A DNA stretch of 64,000 bases from Galaxea fascicularis (taxonomy: Eukaryota > Cnidaria > Anthozoa > Scleractinia > Euphylliidae): positions 16,606,675 to 16,670,674 of the forward strand of contig OX419347.1 of assembly GCA_948470475.1 (NCBI GenBank), read 5' to 3'. Under the pieces are notes generated by a model, which was not told where the DNA came from, ran no database searches, and saw only the letters and a program-made list of their open reading frames with translations. Below, one piece after another: positions 47,331-59,600 of this stretch; the first letter of the stretch is position 1, and every line of letters begins with the position of its first letter. Made by a program: the position numbers and the translations under genes.

Positions 47331-50051
47331 TTGTGTTCTCTCAGGTATAAAAATTCTTTTTTGTTATAATGTTTTTTGTGGTATTTAAACCAATTTTAAG
47401 GTCCGTTCTCACAATTGCTTGGAGAACCTTACTGTGCATAATTTATTGCGTTAATTGCGTGTGCGCGTGTAAAGGTACATTTACATTGACACTCACACTG
47501 AGCTATGTCAGTAGAATCAAAGTGGAATTGTCGTTACCTCGTATATAGAGAAGTGGTTGCTGATTCCGTGACAGCGAGCAGGCACTCAAAAACTCAAAGT
47601 CAAACACAGCTTTGAACAAGCAATGGCAGCGCGCTGAAATCAGGCCAGGCGCTGTCCTTATTTTCTAACCTGTACTGTGATTCGTTCGAAATACTATCTG
47701 CCTGCTGATTGGCTAATTAATCGAGCTTCCGGTTACGACTGAGCGAGTGCTTCCGGCACCGAGTGAGTGAGTGGGTGACATATTTGCATACAAACCCCCC
47801 ATTACATGCACAACTCGTGGATCCATATCCGCGAGTTAAAAATGGGCCAAGAAGGAGAGCCGCTAACCACCTTTTCTATGGCATTATTTTAGTTGAGTAA
47901 TCACCTTCTTCGTTCTCGTAGATGGCTAGTCTAAACATGTGGTGAAAGTGACAACGCTAGAACTCTCGTCAGAACGGAGAAATTTGTCTATGGATATTCA
48001 AACGACAGAAATTGGTTAAGGAAAAAATTGAGTTACTTTGGCAAAAGAAATGGAAGGTCACTTAATATTCGAAAGTTTACCCAGGATACCCTTCAGTACA
48101 GTATGGCACTGTTATAAATGGGGTCCTGCTAATTAAAAATCTAAAACATTAAAATTACAAGCTAAAACATTCAAGTAAAAAGCATACAAAATTACAGTGA
48201 AACCTTTACAAATAAAAATCTTCTAGCGCTTTCTTAAATAAAAATAGAACTTTAGAGCCTATGGTTCTAAAAATCGATGCACCTATTATATTAAAACAAC
48301 GACGAGCAATGATCTAGTTTAACCTTCGGAAGTTTTATTGAATTAATTTCCGTTGTTTCTTGTGTTTTCATCATGGTTTAATCGCTTGAAGTAATTTTTA
48401 AACGTGGAACACACAGCTCCGTGAAGACAATAAAAAACAAGAGAGCACGCTCTCTTGGTTAAAAAATTGAGTGATGTAAGTCTGAGATCTCACCAACCAG
48501 TTTCTTGTGCTCTACTTTTTAGCCTTTTTTTAAGAATGCATGTGCGAAAATATGCGGTGAAGGTGATTATGACAGCGCTTTCAAGAGCTTTTGCGAGTAA
48601 GAAGGAAGTGGCCTATAAATATCAAGAAACATATAAAGCGAGACACTCTAATACCAACCCAAAGGCTGGTCAGTACCTTACGCATGCGCACAGTTAAATC
48701 ACCCGAGCAGTGGCTGCCATGGACAGCTGTTTCATTAGTCCTAACAAGCACCAAAACAAGTTTCTTTATGAATATTAAGGACATAACGGCATTGATCAAA
48801 AACGCAAAATGAAGTCTGAGGAATACTTCCTACAGGTCTGTAAGCGGGTAGGTAATTGGCATAGTTGGGTCGATAATGTCTTGAAATCTGGAGGGAAGAT
48901 TGATGTTTCCTTGATGTGATATTTATTAATCAACACTAGAATATTTGTGTGTCTAAAGGTGAATACATGTCTTTCATATTGTTAAGGGGTTTAAATAGCC
49001 TACAGTCTTGAATGCTTTCTCTTGCTCGAGAGGACTTAAAAAGACAACTAAAAGGATGCTTTGAACTGAATCTCAATGAATTTTATTCGCTCGATTACTC
49101 ACTGAATTGTACTTCACTCGGTACAATTACTATTAATAATTACAAATATCCCAACGAAAAAACTAAAACAATGGGAAAAGAAAACATCCTTGATACGTTC
49201 GGCGATTTGAATCCCAAGTTGAGTTTTGGCTTGGTCTATTTCCCTTGATTATAACTTTAACTTAATTGAATTTTTTTCTAGATATCCTTCCCAGACTTCG
49301 TTCTTTTACTCTATTTTTTTCATTCGTTGCCGCAAATACATTATCTACAACATATTTTCCAGTTCCGTTCCATTGCGCTGCTCTGAGAGGTTGCTCATAG
49401 TGGTGTTGGTGTTTCTTCCCCCGTCTTCCTCGGTACTGTTGGAGCGCGGTTCGACGTGAAATCCGTGAAGCTTGACGAGATCTTGGTATCGCTCTCGCTC
49501 GATCCGCTAGGAAAAGGAACCAATAAGATGATCTCAGTGGCAATATAAGGACAGCAAGTTTAGTTACTACATCTTTACGATGAATCGATATAATTTCACT
49601 AATGACCAATTCCAAGTGAATTGTCGGCAAATCCAGTCCTTCGTGGGAGCAAACGGTCTAAATTACAATTCAAATTTCGTCTTAAAATGGCTGTTTGCTC
49701 CCCACAAAAGACTGGATCTGCCCACACCCTCTTGAGAATTATCATTAGCAAAATGGTTCATTATAAAATAAGGGGAACCATGTACGAGGTTTTCACGTGT
49801 CTAGCTTCATAGTCTTCACGTTTTTCATTGTTTAGGTTACCACTTCAAGTTATTTCTGACTGTGTACTAAAGTTTCCCATCTACAATATACCAGTAGTTC
49901 CAAATTGTCATTCGTGTTCGCTACTCTTGATTCTTCGAGGTAATTATGTATATAGTTATGTAAATTAGTCAATGAAGATTTTATTCCGTCAGTTGGTTAA
50001 TTTATTTGAGCAAACAGTAAGTACAACAGCTACTCAACCTGGCATAACGAG
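47331..50051. other. Intergenic; includes a small foldback and possible poly(A) signals
   Basis: An inverted pair (gcaaatccagtccttcgtgg ... and its inverse ccacaaaagactggatctgc) makes a foldback at about 49624-49721. On the minus strand AATAAA-type signals occur around 49980-50005, suitably placed to end the gene whose stop is at 50052. Confidence 0.45.
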
Positions 50052-50650
50052 TTACCAGTTAAATATACAGCTTACCATTTCATCGTGAATGGCTCTCGCT
50101 ATCTGGCCAGCTCTTGTTACCAGACTTCTGTACGAGCGGACATAATAGACGTGTCTGTTCCTGTGTGTGATTGGGCGGAGATACCTGTAATCTATGCGGC
50201 CTACACCCACCACATAAACCTGCACTCCCATGCGCATGAACTGCGAGTGCAGTCTGCTGAGGATGAAGTTTGACCGCCCAGTCTGCCGTCCACTGACAAC
50301 TACAACCAGAATCCTGCGAACAAAGGAGAATTTGTATCTCCTAGAGAAAAAGTACTGCAGAGAAGCACGCATTCCCAGATCCACGCGTCTCCCGGCCTGA
50401 TTTGGATAACGGATGTAATTCAGTGCTCGTAGCACTAAGCCTAGAGAGCTGTACTGATTGAAGCGCATGCGCAGATGAGGTCGGCTTCCGTAAGTCGCGA
50501 CTCCGATATGTGATTGGTACTTGCTAATTGTGAAGCGACGAGCAATGGATTTGATGAAGGCCTTCTCGAGATGGAAGTTTCGGCGACCAACGTAGCGAGA
50601 GCCGTCGATAAGGAAAGCTATGTCAGCGGTAACTGGGATACGGGAGACAC
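50052..50650 (-). CDS. Terminal VWA-domain exon with degenerate metal site
   Basis: About 198 residues encode one von Willebrand A domain: [18 protein letters not shown], then [27 protein letters not shown] and [21 protein letters not shown] residues look degraded: DxSxS reads DGSRY, the usual T of the TG-x-AL segment is not seen, and the TDG segment reads VSGR. I place the stop at 50052 with AATAAA-type signals just beyond. Alternatively the exon splices at GAAATG|gtaagc (50076), but that would be phase 0, unlike every other junction. Confidence 0.75.
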
Positions 50651-53600
50651 CTGTTAAGAAAAATGAAGATGACACAAGGTGAACTTATGTGTAACTGTTT
50701 CAAATGAGGTCAACTAGGAGGCAACTTGGTATGATTGGAACACAGGTAGCACAGCCATTTTCCACAGTCTATTTCGCAGTGTCTTAAAAATTGAAGATAT
50801 GTACTTACTTCCGGAAGGTAATCTTGGTCTTGATGGTGGACGAATAGGTCGAATAGGTCTGATTGGTCTAACAGGTCTCACGGGCCTAACAGGTCTAACT
50901 GGCCTGACAGGTCTAACTGGTCTGACAGGTCTAACTGGCCTGATTGGACGCCCTTTTATGAGAAAAGGGAACAAATTTTAACCCAAGTTACAATAGTGTT
51001 AAAATACGTGTTACAACTTTATCCCACAGTGCTTTCCGAGGCGATGTCACTGGAGAAGTATAATTGTTTGTAAACTTTTGCTGAGGTTTGGTGGCAAGGC
51101 AGGGTAACGTACTCTAATCTAACATCACTCGAACTGTTGACTGAGATCAGTACTGTTTAGAGCGTTGAGTGGTTGAGAAGCGAGAAAGTTTACAAAGCTG
51201 TGACAAAATCTCTGCGTTTCCAACGAAATCGAACCGATAACTTTTTGCAAAGAAATTGACTGCTCTAAGAAAGTCGCGCAATTTAGAAACGTGAGTGATA
51301 AGTTCAGACAAGTTCACGGAGGCGTGAGAGATGGTGGTGAAGATAACTTGTGATAAAAACGGTGCAACGCCACGATGCGTTTGGGTGAACTATATGCTAA
51401 ACAACAGATTCATATTTCTTGCATATTTCTGGAATGTCTAGCACCAAACGCGTTTGAAAAAACTTGAAGGTAAACTTACTGGTACAGTAGCCCCATTTCT
51501 TGTCACGGTCGTAGTTCGGTGTGAGAGCACACCAAGCCAGTTTGCTGTTTTTCCTTGTGCAACCGCGGTAACGCCGCCCTTTGTAGATGAAGGGGAATAC
51601 ACAGCAGTAGTTTGAAGTCGATCTCTTTCTGCAAGTTCCTGTAAATAGAGAAAATGCGGTTTTCAATTTCATATAGAGTTGAGCAAGCAAGCTGCCTAGC
51701 TAGTAGCATTTAATCGTATTTTGTTAGTGTACAATGAACATATTACTGAAAAATGCATAACTGCGTCAACAAAATACGAGTAATACACGTCGTAATGCTA
51801 ATTCAGTTTTTCAGGGCTTGGCGCTTTGAATGATTAAACTAGTAGTAAGACATGCTTGGCTTCAAAATGGCATCCCGTACAAGTAGAAATGTGGATTGCA
51901 ACTTGAAAACGTCGGGAGAATTTTTCATGGTTTGCAGTAATTGAGCTAATAACCGAACTGAAAACGCTAAAAATTGCGATTCTTGTTAGATAAATGCAAC
52001 TCAGGGAAGTCTACGCTGTAGACTAAATTCAAGATGCCATTGGCAGAGTCACGCGCTTGAAACTTTTCAACCAAGTTAATGCCTGACTGTAAAGACAAAT
52101 CGGTTGCACAACGTTGCAGTTATTAAGGAACGTAGTTTCTGGAGAGTTGTTGTTGTTGCCAGGGCAAACAGGGGAAACCTACTTTGAAAGGTTGGGTGGA
52201 GCCGGGCAAGAGGTGAGAGGGAGGAAGGGGGGGGGGGTGTCACGACCTGTCCCCCAAAAAAGCTCTGTTGGTCACAAAACAAACTGTCAGACTGTTTCTT
52301 GGCCCTATGCTCCATGGCGAAGTGGACAAGGCCTTGTACGCTCCTTCTATGTAATAAAGCAGTGCTTTAAAGGATGACCCAGTTACCTAGCGTACAAAAT
52401 GCGTCAAATGTAATGCCCTCTGCAAACTTCAGTCTGTTTTTTCTCGTATTATGTTTCATTTGTTTTCTACTTTTAAGTCCACTTCTTAAGATTTTACGGT
52501 CTGGATTACTTCCCTGCCCGTATCGTTTTTTTTTCTTGATTTGGACTTATATTTGTTATTATTGTTTAGACGAAGCAAATAAAAGAAAAAAAAAAGAACT
52601 AAAGTAAAACCTCAAATGGAAGTGAGCGTACCAACTATTCGGTAGACGTCATTAGCCCAAAGACCTCCCTTTCCGTTCCTACATTGATTGGACCGTCCGT
52701 ACTTCCAGTAGGTCAGATGTGCTTTCGGTCCAGTTGCACACCATCCCTGATGCTGAACAGCGAAGGCTTTGTAACCATACCTCATGGCAACGAAGGCGCA
52801 TTTGAAGATGGCGTCTGCTCGTCTCCGATAATAGTCCCGGATTAGAATATCTTTTCCATCTTTTCCTGGGATGGCTCTACGGCCAGTGTCTCTGAAGCAA
52901 CCCAAGTATTTAACTGGCAAAGCAAAAAGACACCACAATTACCACTTGCAATTTTGATTGTACTGGTTTGTTATCAGCAGAGCCAAACGTCCAGGAAGTT
53001 GAGCATTTACGATTTGTGGCTCAGTGTACTTTAACTTTAAACAGTGCGCCCCGTCCAGGAAACATGGAGGAGTAATGTCCAGGCTTGGAAAAAAGCGTCT
53101 TAAGTTAAACATTCACACAAACATCATGGCTTTCGTAGGCTAGATAGAATACACGAGTACTTCAACCTGGGATTAAGATAGGATACAACGTTTTCTGGAG
53201 GAAACATTAAATAACAAAACTAGAAATTTCAGTTACTTACTTAACGCCCCAGGTGTTACTCTTATGGGCTTGGCTGTGAAATAAGAAAAAATAAAAATCC
53301 CATTAAATGACGTAAATCAACAGACAAACCAGTAACAAGCAAGGAACAAGGAGACTGCACCCTTACGTCGTCGTCCTCCCCTGCAGTACCCCCACAGTTT
53401 GTTTTTTCTGTAGTTAGGAGCAATGGCGCACCATCTTCTCCCGCGTCGAGTTCTTGCGCAACCGTTGTATCGGCGCCTGCGATATGTGAACGGCATACAG
53501 CAGTATCCCTCAGTAGTGCGAAGTCGACATTTTCCTAAAATGGTAAAATGCAAAGAAAGTCACAATCTGAACTCCAAGTTACTCGAAGTTAAAACCTGAA

Positions 53601-56600
53601 ATCTCTACGAGGCTAGTTCTCTCGTTTACTCCGCGATAAAATGTTTACAAGCTCTACATATTTTTTTCTACATGCCTATAATCCTATAGACGTCATTAGC
53701 CCAGGGTCCTCCTTTGCCATTTCTGCAACTGTTAGATCGACCATACTTTGCATAGGTATATTGAGCCCTTGGTCCTGATGCACACCAACCGCCATGTTGG
53801 ATTGCCATGAAATAGAAACCGCGTTTGATGGCTTCGGCAGCGCATTTTCCAATGGCATTGGCTCGCCGCCGGTAGTTGCCTCTCAGAAGTCGACTTTTTC
53901 CGTCCAGTTGGGGAATTGCTCTGCGAGACGTGTCTTTGAAGCAACCGATCCTTTGAACTAAAGAGAAGGATTTTGGTTTACCACAGTGCTTTCGGATAGA
54001 AATTCCACTTACAGAGGAATATGCTTTGCGGAATTTAATCGTTCAACCTATCGCGTTGGATAAAGTCATATGTTGCCCCGTACAATAAACTGTAACACAG
54101 GAGAGGGCTACATAACGGAGCATTCTGAGGTGGATTTGGAAACACGAAAGTGCAACAAACAGCACCAGGGGAGAGAGCTGCTCAGTAGTTTGCATTTGAG
54201 TGACCATATAGACTTTAAGACTCCTTTTGCAGAATTAAACTTCCTGACTCTCGACTTATCATCAATCTTGATGAGTGAGAAGAGAAAGTCAGCTTCCTTT
54301 TCACAAATATAATCACACAAGTAACAACTCAGGGATCGATTTGCCGTCAAAGTAAAAACTGATATCTTAAATCTGCATATAGAATGCTTGGACAAATGAA
54401 ACAATTAATGAAAAATGATAGCAGTCGAATACAGTACTGGCGACCTGAACAACCATGCCTCTGAGCTAGAATAAATTTCAGTTGAGAGTGACGGGGAGGG
54501 GGGGGGGCTTTCGTACAGGGTTCGTTTTCGGGGAGAGGGTGAGGGGAGGGGGGGAGGCTAACTAAGTTATCGAATAACAGCATATCTGGAACGTTTCCTC
54601 ACGTGTTATCGTTGTTGTGATTCTGATGGGACGGACCGCTGAATTAAAGAAAAGAGGAAATCAAAATTAGTTGAACGTTCTCTCCAAGTAACCGTAGTAA
54701 ATGAACTTGATTAACTGTGTATACTAACACTTGTATACTTTACGAAGGAAATCGCTGTTTTGGTTTCCTTCCAATAGTTTCAGACAGATTCCTTTACATT
54801 CGAACGTTTCGATAGCAGTATCCACAAAACACCTTTACAAACCTTTCACATGTTAGAACAAAGAGAAGCATGGGTTTTATCAATGATTATGGACTATCAG
54901 CCGTCAGTTCGCCTTTGGAATTCTGATATAATCTAGAGCAGTGATACGTCGATTTTCTTACACGCAAGTTTGACTGGAGCAAATTTCAAGGGCCGAATAC
55001 AAGACGCATGGTCCTTAGACTGAAACACTCGATTGTAAACTTCAAATTGCGTATCACAATCACTGAAACCGTCAGTACGAATCTATAGCACACTAATTTG
55101 ACCATCAAGACGAAACAAATAAAGGGGAATAAACGTAAAAGATCAGATAATAATGCTAGAACCTGTTTGATGATAACTTAGATAAGGGTTTCTTTTCCTT
55201 GGACGAGTGCTATTCATCCGGGCATCTTCGCGAGATGAAAAATATCGCCCATAAGTGTCTCTTCCAGGAGGGACACATATCAGGTCACATGCGTGATCAT
55301 TTTAAGCCAATTAGACTTGATAGTGCCTCTTACGTGGATGACCTTAAACATGTCACGTGATCGCTTCCTAGCCAATCATACTTGCAGAGAATTTAATGGT
55401 TTGATGACTTTTAATTTTTTTAGTACAGTCAATTTGGGTCTCGCGCCAATAACGAAAGGTTTGCTCAAAATAATAAGATTCTGGGGAATTGTCTTCTTAC
55501 GTCTTCTTCCACCGACGTATCCATACAGCCTATCTCTGTCGTAACTTGGAGTCAGCGCACACCAATATCGTTTAGAGTTAACTTTGGTAGGCCTGTTATA
55601 CCGTCGTCTACGATAGGTGAACGGGAACACACAACAGTAACCGCGATTTGTCCGCGTCTTACAAGAACCTTGTTAAGAGAACAAAACACAAAATATAATT
55701 CCAGTACCATAAAATCTCAATATCTAACAACACATTGCAAATTCGTACCCCACAGTGCATAAACTTTCGATCCAAAGTACCTTAAATGGTTTTTCAGCTT
55801 AAATGCAAACTTTCTTTGGATATGAGTGCAATTTCAAAGATTTTGTTTGCGCAAGTTGTTGCATTAGCTGAATAGCAATTGCAAGGCCATAAGTTCGACT
55901 CCTATTGGCAGAACACAGAACTTTTTCCTCAGTGAGCATGCGTGTGACACTATCAGAAAAGAATGTATCTTTCAGTGTTTGTGCTATGTCGATTCGACGA
56001 CAGAAAATTTAGTATAAGTTCATCTCCCATAACTTGCTTTTCTTGAGCCGTTTCTATATAATTCATCACGTTCATAAATCGCGCACATAGTTTGTTACTT
56101 CCATAGTTACCTTGACAATGGCATCACGGTAATACCGACATGTCAGGTTTTTTTTCACTAGTTCTTGCTTGTTTGTGCATTCGGATTTAAAAAACCAACA
56201 AACCAAAATTCCCTTCACCTCGGATATCTATTAAAAGACATCTATCAAAAAAGAAGACAGAACATGTTCGTACCTTGTAGGACGTAAACATTATTAGCCC
56301 ATGGACCTCCTTTCCCATTCCTGCACCTGCTTGACCTTCCGTATTTACCGTACGTGCGATAAGCAGTGCGAGATGCTGCACACCATCCACCATGCTGAAC
56401 GGCGAACACTTTGTAGCCTCGCTTGCTTGCAGCAAGAGCGCACTTGACGATCGCATATGGTCTGCTGCGGTAATTTCCTTTTAGAATACGACTTTTTCCC
56501 TCCATGGTGGCAATAGCTCGACGGCCAGTGTCTCCAAAGCATCCAATACTCCTTGCTAATAACGAGAAAATAGTAAAATGACTCGGATAATGCCGTTATT

Positions 56601-59600
56601 TGGAACCGAATTAAGACTAAAAATGCAGATTTACACGCCACAAATGTTGATGACTCCATGTTCCATAGCCAAGCTAGATAAATCTAAAGGATATCTGTTT
56701 TGGTCCTTAAGTGCCAATTTAAGCCTAACCATCCAAAGGCTCAAGCCTTTGTGGACGAATTTGTAGAACAATTTTGGTCAACTTTGTGCAAAACAGACTG
56801 AAATATTTTTATGTATTCACAGTTTATAATTTACTAAAATATTATCGCAACAAAAATCAAAAGTAAACTCACACTTAAGTCCAACTGTGATTCGAATTAC
56901 ACGAGCTGTGGTAAAAGAGAAAACGACAGGGGTAAGAAACATGGCAATTAGAAAAAAACAACAACAACAACAACGGAATCCACAAACTCTTACAACTGAC
57001 CTCTTGGGGGAGGGATGACTGGTTTGACTGGTCTAATAGGTTGGCGACCTAAAAGAAACAAACAAAAGAAAAAAAAGAAAGAAAAAACTGTCAATCAACT
57101 TTACACAGAACAAGGGTAATGTTTTTCACTCTTACGGTAACACTAGCTCCTCTTTCTGTTAAGATCGTGGGTAGGAGTCAAAGCGCACCACAATTTTTCT
57201 CCATGGTTTAGGCCTGGCCTACTGTTGTTTCTTCTTTAATTTTACTGGATTATGCTTCTTCAGCTCCTTCAATATTTCTATTAATTTTTCCCGGAGGGCT
57301 TTTTACGCGTAATTTGCCTCCCAAACTGATTACAAGTGGCTCAGTTTATATAATGAGGTGGTCTCGTACCAGCACAGTTGCCCCATTTCTTGTCGCGGTC
57401 ATAGTTGGGTGTCATTGCGCACCAAGGACGGTTGTGGTTTCTTCTTGTACACCTGTTATAACGACGGCCTTTGTAGACGAAAGGGAAGGCGCAGCAGTAA
57501 CGGGATGTCGTTTTCCTTCGACATTTGCCTGTCAGAACAAAAGAAAAAAAAAGGATTATAACTTTACAAATAAATCCAGAATAAAGAATGAGCTGACGGT
57601 TGGCATGGTGGGGAGATGACTCGCTTCCCACCAATAGGGCCTGGGGCTCAATTCCGGGACTCAGCATAACATGTGGGTTGTGTTTGTTGCTAGTTCTTGT
57701 CTGCGTTACTCCGATAGATGTTTCTCCAAACATCCCGTTCCTCAAAAACCAATATTTCCTGGAGAGCGGATTCAAGTGGTACTATTTACGCTAAACTAAG
57801 TAGTTGAAAATTAAATGAAGTATTTCGCAAAAACATACAACCGGCGGCAAACGAAGGAAAAATATAAACGGCTGCAAGGGCGGGAAAGCATGTAACGCAC
57901 GGCAAGCCAACGAATTCATTCAACTAAGTGCAAATGAACTTAATGCTTGTAACCCAGGGAAGGCGAGGGAAAAAATGCAACTGGCAGCAAGTGGGAATGA
58001 AAGTAAATATCACAAACCGGATACACTGTAGACGTCATTAGACCATGGGCCTCCTTTGCCATTTCTACATAGCCTTGACGGTCCATACTTCCAGTATGTT
58101 AGATGAGCTTTAGGACCAGCAGCGCACCATCCTTGATGCTGCACGGAGAAGACTTTATAACCATACCTTGCAGCTACCAAAGCGCATTTTTTGATGGCGT
58201 CTTTTCGTCGTCGGTAGAAGTCCCGAACGAGAATATCCCTTCCATCCATTTGTGGTATGGCGCGCCGACCAGTGTCTTTGAAGCAACCAAGAGGCCGAAC
58301 TACAATGTGATTCAAAGGAGAAGTGAAGGTCGTTTCGAGTGGTTGAGCTTTAGCTCTCAAGGAGGATACGCCCTGGGACAAGCTATTGACGCATACTCTG
58401 CTAGGTATCATTTCTAGCCATTTTGGATTGAAGGGGAGGGGAGGTGGGGAGGAAGGCGTGTTTTAGTGCATGCGCTAAACCACGAAAGGAGCTTTTTTTC
58501 AAGTGGTAGGGAGCGTAAACAGGCATCAAATGCTGCAATTTGAGGCCACTTATGTTGGTGAGAGTGACAGACAACACTGACAGAATACAAATGAGCGACG
58601 AGAAATGGCGGTGATATCAACAACAGCATCACTGAACAACACTTCGTCAACAAATAACAGTTAAATTGTAGAAGAACCCCAAAAAATAGGACTTACTAGT
58701 AATTCCATCAGTAATTCGTATCGACGGAGCTAAAGAAAAAGTGATAAAATACAATTCAGTTCTAAGTAAAAAAAAAAAAGAAGATGAATTGCACTCGCTT
58801 TCAAATTACTAAATAATCAATCTCCCAGCCCTGTGATTATTTGTCATTCAGATCTTGAAAAGAGTGCCTCCCTTATAAAACTCTTCGGGTTTCTAATCAC
58901 CTCCACTCAAATCTGATCACAACAAAAGCTTTGCTTTGGTTTGCTTCGTCCCACAGAGTCTCAGGCAGGGAATTTAAACTCTTTGTGGAACCCCATTCAC
59001 AGATTAGACTAAGCTAAAGGCTCAGTGTTTTTTTTTTCTCCGTATAGAATAAGAAACTTGAAGAATTGGGAGAATTGAACTAGGTAAGGAAATTGATCAA
59101 GTTACGCTCCGTGAAGCGCGTTTCATGCAACCAGTTACACGCACCTGAAGGACACCTCTTTTCGCAATCTTTCTTGGTCCTAAAATTATTGGCATTTCCT
59201 CGACAGCCTCCGTAAATAAACAATTCGCATCTTGCATTGGCTTTGTTGTAATACCACCTACGGAATGCGGCTCGGCAGGGGCCAGTGACTGTGGGAAGTT
59301 TACAAATGGAGGGAAGGGGAACTAGAAAGACACGAAACAAAACAAAAAGGTATTAATTAACCACGGTTTATATCTGTCTCTGCAACGTTGTCTTGTAACT
59401 CCAAAAGATACGGAAAACATCGCTCCCACCGAGCAGTATACTCAAGTAGTCTACTAAGGAACGGTTTGTTCTAAGCAGTGTGGGAGACAGAAAGTAATAC
59501 TGAGAGGGTGAATGCAGAAAAAATTCCACACTGTGTGATTGTGTAATGTCATCGACCAACTTGCAGACCTCAAAGGAGACAGTGTAAGAGGCGCTTGTCT

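Noticed and set aside
52076..52377. Overlapping ORFs in a G/C-rich stretch near 52.2 kb
   Set aside because: They lie in the intron between the X exon at 52632 and the FN2 exon at 51480 and depend on a poly-G tract.
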